Of a stretch of DNA of 64,000 nucleotides, positions 24,738-33,839 are shown one piece after another. The stretch's first letter is position 1. Every line of letters starts with the position of its first letter. A model generated the notes under the pieces. The model ran no database searches. It saw only the letters and a program-made list of their open reading frames with translations, and was not told where the DNA came from. A program made the translations under genes and the position numbers. This stretch comes from Denitrificimonas halotolerans (GTDB lineage Bacteria > Pseudomonadota > Gammaproteobacteria > Pseudomonadales > Pseudomonadaceae), in NCBI RefSeq assembly GCF_034259425.1, contig NZ_JAXIVU010000007.1, positions 68,446-132,445 on the forward strand. Reading direction: 5' to 3'.

Positions 24738-26105
24738 TTAAAGGTAAGCCTCAACAGTTGCACGATCTGTCACTTGCGTATCAAATTTTACATAAACGGC
24801 AACTTCCTCTGCCACTAATACAGCTTCCTTCACACCCGCTTGCGAGCTTAAAGCCTGTAACCACTGTGTATCTTGCAACGCTGCAGGAGATAGCAAAAAG
24901 CGCATACTCGTTACATAAGGTGGCTCTTGCATATTAGCAGCAAAAACCAGCCAAAGTGCTGCAAGCGCAGCACAACCAGCAAAAACAACCGGCGCACCAC
25001 CTAAGCTAAATAACCAACCACCCAGCATACCACCTACAGCCGCTCCTAAAAACTGGCTGGTTGAATAAACCCCCATTGCTGTACCTTTGCCACCAGCAGG
25101 TGCTTCCTTACTCACCAAGGATGGCAAAGTTGCTTCTAATAAATTAAAAGCAGTAAAGAAAATAACAGTGCCTATGATGAGCAAAATTAAACTTTGCCCA
25201 AACCACCAAAAAAACAATTCACTGAATAGTAAAACACTAATCGCCCCAATAAAAACACGCTTCATCTGTCGCTTCTTTTCACCATAAATAATAAAAGGCA
25301 CCATGGAGAAGAAGCCGATAAAGAGTGAAATTAAATACACCCACCAGTGTTCCTCTTTGGGCAATCCGCCCTGCTCCACCAAAGCCAAGGGTAAGGCAAT
25401 AAAGCTCGCCATCAGCAAAGCATGCAAGACAAAAATACCTAGATCTAAACGTAACAAAGCACGATTACGTAAAGTTGCTGCTAATACCGCCGGCGCCACA
25501 CCGGACTCACGATGCTGTACCCGCACCACTGGCTTAGGCACCGCAAAAGCAATAATAAAAATTCCTAAGATAGCCATAGCAGCGGTAAACCAAAACAAAC
25601 CGGACAAACCAAATGCCCGAGTCACCAACGGCCCTATCACCATAGCAACAGCAAAAGATATTCCAATGCTGATCCCGATGAAAGCCATAGCCTTAGTACG
25701 GTGTTGCTCACGAGTTAAATCCGATAACAACGCCATCACAGCGGCAGAAATCGCCCCAGCACCTTGCAGCACTCGCCCCGCAATAACACCCCAGACAGAC
25801 TCCGAAAGACCGGCCACTACACTACCAACAGCAAAAATCAGCAAGCCTATATAAATAACTGGCAAGCGCCCAATACGATCAGAAATCATACCAAACGGGA
25901 TTTGTAAAACCGCTTGAGTTAAGCCATAAGCACCAATTGCTAAACCGAGCAAGAAAGGTGTTGCTCCTGATAACTCTTGCCCATAGGTAGCAAGCACCGG
26001 CAATACCATAAACATGCCCAACATACGAAAGGCAAACACCAAGGATAAACCACTGGTTGCACGCCGTTCCTGAGCGTTCATTGCATTACTATTATGATCC
26101 TGCAT
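24738..26105 (-). CDS. MFS transporter, YajR-like
   Basis: A 455-residue major-facilitator protein with about twelve membrane helices. The A-motif is clear (GMISDRIGRLPVIYIG), and after the last helix a soluble C-terminal domain of about 70 residues (SPAALQDTQWLQALSSQAGV to ATVEAYL) resembles the ferredoxin-like domain of E. coli YajR. Start at ATG 26105, preceded by GGGAGGTGTC; the frame stays open further upstream but that part runs into the intron remnant. The substrate of this family is unproven. It is divergent from uvrA. Confidence 0.87.
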   Translation of the reverse strand: MQDHNSNAMNAQERRATSGLSLVFAFRMLGMFMVLPVLATYGQELSGATPFLLGLAIGAYGLTQAVLQIPFGMISDRIGRLPVIYIGLLIFAVGSVVAGLSESVWGVIAGRVLQGAGAISAAVMALLSDLTREQHRTKAMAFIGISIGISFAVAMVIGPLVTRAFGLSGLFWFTAAMAILGIFIIAFAVPKPVVRVQHRESGVAPAVLAATLRNRALLRLDLGIFVLHALLMASFIALPLALVEQGGLPKEEHWWVYLISLFIGFFSMVPFIIYGEKKRQMKRVFIGAISVLLFSELFFWWFGQSLILLIIGTVIFFTAFNLLEATLPSLVSKEAPAGGKGTAMGVYSTSQFLGAAVGGMLGGWLFSLGGAPVVFAGCAALAALWLVFAANMQEPPYVTSMRFLLSPAALQDTQWLQALSSQAGVKEAVLVAEEVAVYVKFDTQVTDRATVEAYL

Positions 26106-26570
26106 GACACCTCCCTCTAATAGAGGTGCAATTCTAACAGGCAGAAGACTTTGTCGCAGCCTCCCTCTAGTGAGATCCAGTATTTCACAGGCTACACTAG
26201 AATTAGAAATTGAACTGAAAACGCATTTATGCAAGAAGTTAGGAAAAACGAAAGAAGAACGCAAGCGCAAAGTTGATCTAGTGCGATATGCAGATGATTC
26301 CGTAGTACTAGCAAACTCCAAAGACACGCTAAAAAATCGCACGTTACTTCATCCTAACGGCTATGCACAGGTTCACAGCCAGAATGGTCAATTACTCCTT
26401 AAATACAATGGTTTAAAGGATTAACCATTCGTCACAGTAACCGGGTCAGTGTAAACTGGCTTGTTCATAAACTTGAGCCGTATGCTGGGAAACTCGCACG
26501 TATGGTTCTTAGGGGAAGATCAGTCGTAATGGCTCACCCTTACCCGACCACTCGCAGAGCGAGGAATACA
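26106..26570 (+). mobile_element. Group II intron remnant: RT fragment and 3' ribozyme end
   Basis: Translated on the plus strand, 26266-26340 reads KRKVDLVRYADDSVVLANSK; the YADD box (26287-26298) is the reverse-transcriptase active site of intron-encoded LtrA proteins. The rest of the maturase is gone. Downstream, 26475-26508 is a recognisable 34-base domain V (GAGCCGTATG, GAAA tetraloop, CACGTATGGTTC), and the domain VI-like segment ends TTACCCGAC near 26548. The 5' ribozyme domains are not recognisable. The relic lies within the 465-bp divergent gap, and its 3' end is about 20 bases before the uvrA start. Confidence 0.8.
26475..26508 (+). ncRNA. Group II intron domain V
   Basis: A 34-nt hairpin with the catalytic-domain layout: GAGCCGTA pairs with TATGGTTC, a two-base bulge follows, and the upper stem is closed by a GAAA tetraloop. 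One mismatch in the upper stem suggests decay. It would be transcribed in the uvrA sense. Confidence 0.75.
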
Positions 26571-29390
26571 GTGGATACAATAGTAGTTCGTGGGGCTCGC
26601 ACCCATAATTTAAAAAATATCGATATCGATTTACCAAGAAACAAGTTAATAGTGATCACCGGTCTATCCGGTTCAGGTAAGTCCTCTCTAGCATTTGATA
26701 CTTTATATGCTGAAGGCCAACGCCGCTATGTTGAGTCCTTATCAGCATACGCACGTCAATTTTTATCGATGATGGAAAAACCCGACGTCGATACCATTGA
26801 AGGCTTGTCGCCTGCGATTTCTATTGAGCAGAAATCAACCTCACATAACCCACGCTCAACCGTGGGAACCATTACCGAAATTTACGACTATTTACGTTTA
26901 CTTTACGCCCGTGCAGGCACACCACACTGCCCTGACCATCACGTGCCTCTTGAAGCACAAACCGTCAGTCAAATGGTTGACTTAGTCCTCAATCGGGAGC
27001 CTGAAACGCGCTTAATGCTACTGGCACCCGTAGTACGAGAACGTAAAGGCGAGCACCTTGCTGTCTTTGATGAAATGCGTGCGCAAGGCTTTGTCCGTGT
27101 CCGGATCAACGGAAAAATCTACGAGCTTGATGACTTACCCAAGCTCGACAAACAAAAAAAGCATTCCATCGATGTGGTGGTCGATCGTTTTAAAGTTCGT
27201 GCTGATTTAGCTCAGCGTTTAGCTGAGTCCTTTGAAACTGCTTTACGCCTGACCGATGGGATTGCTTTAGTCACATCGATGGATGACGACGGCAGCCAAG
27301 ACATGGTATTTTCAGCACGTTTTGCTTGCCCTCATTGCGGCCATGCCATCAGTGAGTTGGAGCCTAAACTCTTCTCTTTTAACAACCCTGCCGGTGCTTG
27401 TAGCAGCTGTGACGGTTTAGGTGTTAAACAGTTCTTTGACACTAAACGTCTTGTCAATGGCGAACTCACTTTAGCTGAAGGGGCAATACGTGGTTGGGAT
27501 CGCCGCAATGTCTATTACTTCCAAATGCTCAATTCCTTAGCTGAACATTATCACTTCAGCTTAGAAGAGCCGTTTGCTTCGTTGCCGCAAGATATACAAA
27601 ATATAATTTTACATGGCACCGGCACAACTGAGATCGAGTTCCGTTACCTCAATGACCGTGGTGACATTGTTAAACGCAAACACCCTTTCGAAGGCATTGT
27701 GCCGAACTTAGAGCGCCGCTACCGTGAAACCGAGTCTAATACTGTCCGCGAAGAACTGGGCAAGTATTTAAGCACCCAATCCTGCCCTGCCTGTTCTGGT
27801 ACGCGCTTACGCCGTGAAGCACGTCATGTGTGGGTTGGTGAAAAAACCTTACCCGAAATCACTGCCCTCCCTATTGGTGAGGCCTTTAACTATTTCTCGA
27901 CCCTCACTTTAGCTGGAAAACGTGGTGAAATTGCTGAAAAGATTCTCAAAGAAATCAGTGCGCGACTTCAGTTTTTAGTCAATGTTGGCCTCAATTATCT
28001 TACCCTCAATCGTAGTGCCGATACCCTCTCCGGTGGTGAGGCCCAGCGTATTCGTTTGGCCAGTCAAATAGGGGCTGGTTTAGTCGGGGTGATGTATATT
28101 CTCGATGAGCCGTCTATCGGCTTACACCAACGCGATAATGAACGCCTACTCAACACCTTAGATCACCTCCGCAAAATTGGTAATACAGTGATAGTGGTCG
28201 AGCACGATGAAGACGCCATTCGCATGGCCGACTATGTAGTAGATATCGGTCCAGGTGCAGGTGTGCATGGTGGTGAAGTGGTCGCTCAAGGTACTCCAGA
28301 AGAAGTAATGGCCAACCCAGCATCCCTCACAGGAAAATACTTATCAGGTGATGTACAAATCACCTATCCAACTGAACGCACCCCGATTAACCCAGAGAAA
28401 ATGCTGCGATTATACGGTGCGCGAGGTAACAATCTAAAGAATGTCAATTTAGATCTACCACTGGGTTTACTGACTTGTATTACGGGAGTTTCTGGCTCAG
28501 GCAAATCCACCTTGATTAATAACACTTTATACCCACTAATGGCGACGGAGCTCAATGGTGCTACAACACTAGAAGCAGCAGCATATGACAGCCTAGAAGG
28601 GGTCGAACAACTTGACAAGGTGGTAGATATTGACCAAAGCCCCATTGGTCGTACACCACGCTCAAACCCAGCCACTTATACAGGTATTTTTACTCCCATT
28701 CGTGAACTCTTTGCTGGAGTTGCTGAGTCACGGGCGCGCGGTTATAGTCCTGGACGTTTCTCTTTTAACGTCAAAGGTGGACGTTGTGAAGCCTGCCAAG
28801 GGGATGGCGTAATTAAAGTTGAGATGCACTTCTTAGCGGATATATACGTCGCCTGCGACACCTGTCGCGGTAAACGTTATAACCGTGAAACCTTGGATAT
28901 TCGCTATAAGGGCAAAAACATTCATGAAGTGTTAGATATGACCATCGAAGAAGCACGAGAATTCTTTGACCCCATTCCAGCCTTAGCACGCCGCCTACAA
29001 ACACTGATTGATGTCGGCCTGTCATATATACGCTTAGGTCAAAGTGCAACTACACTCTCAGGCGGTGAAGCTCAGCGGGTCAAGTTATCCCGTGAACTCT
29101 CAAAGCGCGATACTGGGCAAACCCTGTACATCTTAGATGAACCAACCACTGGTTTACACTTTGCCGATATCCAACAATTATTAGATGTACTCCACCGTCT
29201 ACGTGATCGTGGCAATACTGTGGTTGTGATTGAGCATAACCTGGATGTAATAAAAACAGCTGACTGGATTATCGACCTCGGCCCAGAGGGAGGTTCCGGT
29301 GGTGGAGAAATTATCGCCACAGGCACACCAGAAGCTATTGCTAGCGTCACAATATCTCACACAGGTCGGTTTTTAAAAGATAAGCTCTAA
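26571..29390 (+). CDS. uvrA: Excinuclease ABC subunit A
   Basis: UvrA is the damage-recognition ATPase of nucleotide excision repair. From the GTG at 26571, with GAGGAATACA before it, the product is 939 residues and begins VDTIVVRGARTHNLKN, the usual UvrA N-terminus; frames opening further upstream run through the intron remnant. Two ABC modules are present: Walker A GLSGSGKSS at 31-39 and GVSGSGKST near 639, each with LSGGEAQR signatures. Zinc modules are visible (CPHCGHAI ... CSSCDGLG; CEACQGDG ... CDTCRGKRY). Its leader contains a group II intron remnant. Confidence 0.96.
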   Translation: MDTIVVRGARTHNLKNIDIDLPRNKLIVITGLSGSGKSSLAFDTLYAEGQRRYVESLSAYARQFLSMMEKPDVDTIEGLSPAISIEQKSTSHNPRSTVGTITEIYDYLRLLYARAGTPHCPDHHVPLEAQTVSQMVDLVLNREPETRLMLLAPVVRERKGEHLAVFDEMRAQGFVRVRINGKIYELDDLPKLDKQKKHSIDVVVDRFKVRADLAQRLAESFETALRLTDGIALVTSMDDDGSQDMVFSARFACPHCGHAISELEPKLFSFNNPAGACSSCDGLGVKQFFDTKRLVNGELTLAEGAIRGWDRRNVYYFQMLNSLAEHYHFSLEEPFASLPQDIQNIILHGTGTTEIEFRYLNDRGDIVKRKHPFEGIVPNLERRYRETESNTVREELGKYLSTQSCPACSGTRLRREARHVWVGEKTLPEITALPIGEAFNYFSTLTLAGKRGEIAEKILKEISARLQFLVNVGLNYLTLNRSADTLSGGEAQRIRLASQIGAGLVGVMYILDEPSIGLHQRDNERLLNTLDHLRKIGNTVIVVEHDEDAIRMADYVVDIGPGAGVHGGEVVAQGTPEEVMANPASLTGKYLSGDVQITYPTERTPINPEKMLRLYGARGNNLKNVNLDLPLGLLTCITGVSGSGKSTLINNTLYPLMATELNGATTLEAAAYDSLEGVEQLDKVVDIDQSPIGRTPRSNPATYTGIFTPIRELFAGVAESRARGYSPGRFSFNVKGGRCEACQGDGVIKVEMHFLADIYVACDTCRGKRYNRETLDIRYKGKNIHEVLDMTIEEAREFFDPIPALARRLQTLIDVGLSYIRLGQSATTLSGGEAQRVKLSRELSKRDTGQTLYILDEPTTGLHFADIQQLLDVLHRLRDRGNTVVVIEHNLDVIKTADWIIDLGPEGGSGGGEIIATGTPEAIASVTISHTGRFLKDKL

Positions 29391-29395
29391 AGACA

Positions 29396-29434
29396 ATGAC
29401 AACAGGGACTCAGTCATGAGCACCCTGTTGTCAT
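29396..29434. terminator. Bidirectional terminator between uvrA and catalase 1
   Basis: ATGACAACAGGG (29396-29407) and its exact complement CCCTGTTGTCAT (29423-29434) form a 12-bp stem with a 15-base loop between two convergent genes. The tail CTTTAAG on the plus side is a weak T-run. Confidence 0.65.
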
Positions 29435-29454
29435 CTTTAAGTGGTGTGAACCGC

Positions 29455-30909
29455 CTACTTTGGCAGCTCTAACCCTAGTGCTTTAGCCACACCTTCGCCA
29501 TACGCAGGATCGGCCTGCATACAATGGCAAATATGCTTCAATTTAATCGCTTCAGGAACACCGTTCATATTACGCGCCGTATTATCAAACAACGCCTGCT
29601 GCTGCTCAGGTGTCATTAAGCGGAATAAATTACCTGGCTGAGTAAAATAATCCGGCTCAGTTTCCCAATAATCAAAACGATCAGCCATTCCATCTAAGGC
29701 CAAAGGTGGCTCAGAAAAGTCAGGCTGTTCTTGCCACTCACCCTGACTGTTGGGCTCATAGTGCAAACGGCTACCTTGGTTACCATCCACCCGCATCGCA
29801 CCATCACGATGATAATTGTGATACGGACAACGTGGAGTGTTCACTGGAATTTGGTAGTGGTTGACACCTAAACGGTAACGCTGGGCATCACCATAAGAAA
29901 ATAAGCGACCTTGAAGCATACGGTCTGGAGAGAAGCCAATACCCGGTACAATGTGCGCAGGGTTAAAAGCCGCTTGCTCAACATCCGCAAAATAATTCTC
30001 GGGGTTTTTATTCAATTCAAAGTAACCCACCTCAATCAATGGGTAATCAGCTTTTGGCCATACTTTAGTCAAATCAAAGGGATGATAAGGGACTTTAGCT
30101 GCATCTGCTTCTGGCATGACCTGCACATACATAGTCCAACGAGGAAAGTCCCCGCTCTCAATCGCTTCGTACAAATCACGTTGCGAACTTTCGCGATCCT
30201 TACCAACCAACTCAGCGGCCTCTTGGTCAGTGAGGTTTTTAATGCCTTGTTGAGTTTTAAAGTGGAATTTCACCCAATAGCGTTCATTCTGAGCATTGAT
30301 AAAACTAAAGGTGTGCGAACCAAAACCATGCATATGACGGTATGAAGCGGGAATGCCTCGATCACTCATCAAGATCGTTACTTGGTGCAACGCTTCAGGG
30401 AGTCCGGTCCAGAAATCCCAGTTATTGGTTGGGCTGCGCATATTGGTGCGCGGATCACGCTTAACCGCGTGGTTCAGATCGGGGAATTTTAAAGGATCAC
30501 GGAAGAAGAACACTGGGGTGTTGTTGCCTACTAAATCCCAGTTGCCTTGCTCGGTGTAAAAACGCATGGCAAAGCCGCGAATATCGCGCTCAGCATCAGC
30601 GGCACCGCGCTCACCGGCCACCGTGGAGAAACGTACAAACATATCGGTTTGCTTGCCCACTTCGCTAAATAGCGCGGCTTTGGTGTACTGAGTAATGTCG
30701 TGGGTCACGGTAAAGCTACCAAAGGCCCCTGAGCCTTTCGCGTGCATCCGCCGTTCAGGAATCACTTCACGATCAAAGTGGGCCAGTTTCTCTAAGAACC
30801 ACACATCCTGTAACAACATCGGCCCGCGCGGGCCTGCGGTTAGGCTGTCTTGGTTATTAGCAATTGGGCATCCTGAGACGGATGTTAATTTAGGTTTATC
30901 TGTCATCAT
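29455..30909 (-). CDS. katA: Catalase (KatA type, clade 3), copy 1
   Basis: A 484-residue monofunctional heme catalase that dismutates hydrogen peroxide. Active-site His56 is in RRMHAKGSGAFGSF, the distal Asn in LVGNNTPVFFFRD, and the proximal heme-ligand Tyr in RLFSYGDAQRYRLG. ATG codons at 30909 and 30906 both fit the AGGAGA site. The gene is a close paralogue of 48406-49857. Bases 30359-30855 match 49310-49806 without a difference I can see, whereas the 3' half (C-terminal) differs by many synonymous and some amino-acid changes (LKHICHCMQ against QKHAYHCQQ near the end). Confidence 0.96.
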   Translation of the reverse strand: MMTDKPKLTSVSGCPIANNQDSLTAGPRGPMLLQDVWFLEKLAHFDREVIPERRMHAKGSGAFGSFTVTHDITQYTKAALFSEVGKQTDMFVRFSTVAGERGAADAERDIRGFAMRFYTEQGNWDLVGNNTPVFFFRDPLKFPDLNHAVKRDPRTNMRSPTNNWDFWTGLPEALHQVTILMSDRGIPASYRHMHGFGSHTFSFINAQNERYWVKFHFKTQQGIKNLTDQEAAELVGKDRESSQRDLYEAIESGDFPRWTMYVQVMPEADAAKVPYHPFDLTKVWPKADYPLIEVGYFELNKNPENYFADVEQAAFNPAHIVPGIGFSPDRMLQGRLFSYGDAQRYRLGVNHYQIPVNTPRCPYHNYHRDGAMRVDGNQGSRLHYEPNSQGEWQEQPDFSEPPLALDGMADRFDYWETEPDYFTQPGNLFRLMTPEQQQALFDNTARNMNGVPEAIKLKHICHCMQADPAYGEGVAKALGLELPK

Positions 30910-30986
30910 GCTTCTCCTGTCGGCTCAAAGTAAGCGTTAAGTGCATAGTAATCTCAACACCCATATACATCTAACCAATTAAACAA

Positions 30987-31017
30987 ACCCCTCAATAGGC
31001 AGTACCTATTAAGAGGG
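30987..31017 (-). terminator. Probable terminator of the siderophore ABC operon
   Basis: On the minus strand CCCTC-TT-AATAGG pairs with CCTATTGAGGG around a five-base loop, with a two-base bulge, followed by GTTTGTTT. It lies just after the stop of the last gene of the operon and before catalase 1. Confidence 0.6.
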
Positions 31018-31029
31018 CTAGATTTTCTG

Positions 31030-31788
31030 CTAACGAAAATACACGCAAATTCTTTGCCCTGCTAGCTCATGGACCTGCATAGGCAGCTGATAAATATCAC
31101 TGAGCACCTCACCTCGGATGATTTGCTCGGGCGTACCTTGATAGGCTACTTGCCCAGCACGCATGGCAATAATCTGGTCTGAATAGCAAGAAGCAAAATT
31201 AATATCGTGCAGCACTACCACCACGGTTTTGCCTTTTTCATCGGCGGCACGGCGCAACAACTGCATCATGCCCACGGCGTGGTGCATATCAATGTTATTG
31301 AGCGGCTCATCCAGCAACACATACTCAGTGTCTTGGCACATCACCATGGCCACATAAGCCCGCTGCCGCTGCCCGCCTGATAGCTCATCTAAATAACGCT
31401 GTTGATACGCCTCTAGTCCCAGATAATGGATAGCCTCATCAATGTGTTGCTGATCGGCCTCGGTAAGCCGTCCACCTGAGTGGGGAAAGCGGCCAAATGC
31501 GACCAAATCACGCACCGTCAGACGCAATATGGACTCATTGTGTTGGCGTAAAATCGCCAAGCGCTTGGCCAGTTCCGGCCCTGGGGTACGGGTGATATCT
31601 AGACCATCGACCTGCACACTGCCAGCAGTCATGGGTGTCAGGCGGCTGATCATGGATAACAAGGTAGATTTACCTGCCCCATTAGGACCAATAATCGAGG
31701 TCAACCCACCTTTACTGATGTTGATACTGACATCATTTACCACCAACCTGTCGTGATAAGCCTTACTTACGCCTTGTGTTTCAATCAT
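31030..31788 (-). CDS. Ferric-siderophore ABC transporter, ATP-binding protein
   Basis: A 252-residue FecE/BtuD-family ATPase: Walker A GPNGAGKST at 34-42, signature LSGGQRQ at 136-142, Walker B YVLLDEP at 156-162, and the H-loop LHDINFA. Sequence and gene set resemble the CeuD/VctC/BauE/FatE group, which powers catechol-type ferric siderophore import. Its ATG overlaps the stop of the upstream permease (ATGA), and it is last in a four-gene operon. Confidence 0.9.
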   Translation of the reverse strand: MIETQGVSKAYHDRLVVNDVSINISKGGLTSIIGPNGAGKSTLLSMISRLTPMTAGSVQVDGLDITRTPGPELAKRLAILRQHNESILRLTVRDLVAFGRFPHSGGRLTEADQQHIDEAIHYLGLEAYQQRYLDELSGGQRQRAYVAMVMCQDTEYVLLDEPLNNIDMHHAVGMMQLLRRAADEKGKTVVVVLHDINFASCYSDQIIAMRAGQVAYQGTPEQIIRGEVLSDIYQLPMQVHELAGQRICVYFR

Positions 31789-32744
31789 TGTTTAACTCCA
31801 CGCAGCAACAGCGCAATAAATAACACCCCACCGCAAAGCTCGATCACCATGGCCAAGGGCAAGCGGGTACTGAGCAGATGCTCAAACAGTACTTGCCCAC
31901 CTATCAAACAGACAATGGCCGCCAGCACACTGGCCGGCAAGGTCCAACGATGCTGATGACTGCCGGTAATCCAGTACGCCAAATTCGCCACCAATAATCC
32001 GAAAAACAGCATGGGCCCCACTAAGGCGGTGCTAATGGACAACAGCGCGCCGATCACCAGCATTAATAGCGTGACAGCTTTGCGATAAGGTACGCCGAGG
32101 TTAATCGCCACATCACGACCTAAACTGAGCACATCCAACTGACGACGCAAATGAAACAACAACCCACTGCAGAACACCGCCGCGGCTAAGCCCACCCATA
32201 ACAATTGCAGATTGACACGATTAAAATTAGCCACGCTGCTGCCCTGCTGAATGGAAAACTCACTGGGATTAAAGACACGCGCCGACAAATCCGCCAGCTC
32301 GCGAAACAGCAAGCCACCGACCATGCCCAGCAAGATCAGCATGTGCAGGCCGCGCACTGAGCCGTTAAACAACCAACGAAACAGCAGTAACGCGATGCTC
32401 ACCATCACTGTGACCTCAAGGATAAACCGCGACTCCAGCGGCCAGCCCTTGCCGAATTCAGTTCCCCAAAGCAGCAAAGCAAGCGTATGCACCAGCACAT
32501 AAAGCACATCAAAACCCATCAGCGAAGGCGTTAAAATACGGTTATGGGTAATGGTTTGAAACACCACAGTGGCTAACCCCATGCTCAGCGCCACCAGCAA
32601 CATAGCCAGCAAGCGGGTGCCGCGGTACTGCACAATAAACGCCCAATCGCTGTGCACATTGAGGGTCATAAAACCCAGCACACTGCCGAGTGCCAGCACA
32701 GCGGTAAGACTTAACAACCATCGACCGCGCTTCGTTAAGCCCAT
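31785..32744 (-). CDS. Ferric-siderophore ABC transporter, permease (second)
   Basis: A 319-residue FecCD-family membrane subunit with eight to nine helices. The conserved ATPase-coupling region lies near LSLGRDVAINLGVPYRK and the FecCD signature near ALVGPMLFFGLLVANLAYW. It corresponds to CeuC/VctG/BauC in related systems. It starts inside the last codons of the preceding permease gene (10-base overlap) and overlaps the ATPase gene, so the three proteins are translated as a unit. Confidence 0.9.
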   Translation of the reverse strand: MGLTKRGRWLLSLTAVLALGSVLGFMTLNVHSDWAFIVQYRGTRLLAMLLVALSMGLATVVFQTITHNRILTPSLMGFDVLYVLVHTLALLLWGTEFGKGWPLESRFILEVTVMVSIALLLFRWLFNGSVRGLHMLILLGMVGGLLFRELADLSARVFNPSEFSIQQGSSVANFNRVNLQLLWVGLAAAVFCSGLLFHLRRQLDVLSLGRDVAINLGVPYRKAVTLLMLVIGALLSISTALVGPMLFFGLLVANLAYWITGSHQHRWTLPASVLAAIVCLIGGQVLFEHLLSTRLPLAMVIELCGGVLFIALLLRGVKQ

Positions 32745-33733
32745 TGCCGGCGCCCCCGCACTAATATCAGGATAAACACCAGACTACCGGCGATGGCTAA
32801 TAGCGTTGCCGACGGGATTTCGTAGGGATGAATCAACACCCGACCCAACAAGTCGGCGGCCAACATCAGCGCTGAACCAGCCAGCGCCACCACAGGAATA
32901 GCGCGGCGCACATTATCGCCCGTCAATAGACGCACTAGGTTCGGTACGATCAGACCTATAAAAGGCAAAGCACCGGCAATAACCACCACACTGGCAATAA
33001 TCATCGACACCAACAGCACCCCGAGCGCGAGCAGTGCCGGATAATTCACCCCCACATTGGTGGCAAAATCCTTACCCATGCCAAGCACGGTAAAACGATC
33101 CGCTAATAACATCGCCAATCCAGTTATACCCGCCGCCACCCACAGCAATTCATAACGACCACGCAAAATCGCCGAAAAGTCACCACTATTCCAAGAGCGT
33201 AATGCCTGTGACAATTCAAACTGATGGGCCAACAAACCACTGGCTGCGGCAATCACCCCGGCTAACACCAGCCCCAACAAAGGCACAATCAACGCCGAAC
33301 GTAATGGAATGCGCTTTAACACTGACAAAAACAGCACGGTTCCCATGACGGCAAATAGGCTCACCACACTGAATTTCAGCCACAGCGCCATACTTGGCGC
33401 AACAATCGCACAGAGCAGTACGCCGAGCGCTGCGGCATCGACCGTACCCACCATCGACGGTTCAACCAAGCGATTACGCGCCATCATTTGCAATAACAAA
33501 CCCGCCACAGCTAAAGAAGCGCCCGCTAAAATCAGCGCCAAGGTGCGCGGCCAACGGCTGACAAATAACAGTTGCGTAATACGATCATCCGGTTGGGTAA
33601 ACAAATGCAACAGATTCATGCGGCTGGCACCCACATTTAAACTGACCAGCGCCAACACAACAACCAACACCACCAAGCCCAGCAACCACAACACAATACG
33701 TGGTTGAACTTGGGTAGAAGAAGTGACCGCCAT
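32735..33733 (-). CDS. Ferric-siderophore ABC transporter, permease (first)
   Basis: A 332-residue FecCD-family permease, the CeuB/VctD/BauD-type partner of the following gene. The hydrophobic N-terminal helix (IVLWLLGLVVLVVVLALVSL), RWPRTLALILAGASLAVAGL near the first periplasmic loop, and VVIAGALPFIGLIVPNLVR are characteristic. The two permeases pair as a heterodimer. A 106-base gap separates it from the binding-protein gene upstream. Confidence 0.9.
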   Translation of the reverse strand: MAVTSSTQVQPRIVLWLLGLVVLVVVLALVSLNVGASRMNLLHLFTQPDDRITQLLFVSRWPRTLALILAGASLAVAGLLLQMMARNRLVEPSMVGTVDAAALGVLLCAIVAPSMALWLKFSVVSLFAVMGTVLFLSVLKRIPLRSALIVPLLGLVLAGVIAAASGLLAHQFELSQALRSWNSGDFSAILRGRYELLWVAAGITGLAMLLADRFTVLGMGKDFATNVGVNYPALLALGVLLVSMIIASVVVIAGALPFIGLIVPNLVRLLTGDNVRRAIPVVALAGSALMLAADLLGRVLIHPYEIPSATLLAIAGSLVFILILVRGRRQWA

Positions 33734-33839
33734 ACAATTCGCTTACTCGGCAAGAGCCGCTCTGCGCGGCTAAACAGACTGGTGCGCTGTCCGAGCACAC
33801 TTGACGCCCGCCCAGACAAGCACAGCTAGAAGATAAGGG

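Noticed and set aside
26104..26424. 106-codon frame taken as an intact protein
   Set aside because: Only its middle resembles a reverse transcriptase; the start overlaps the MFS gene start and the rest of the maturase is missing, so it is listed as an intron remnant.
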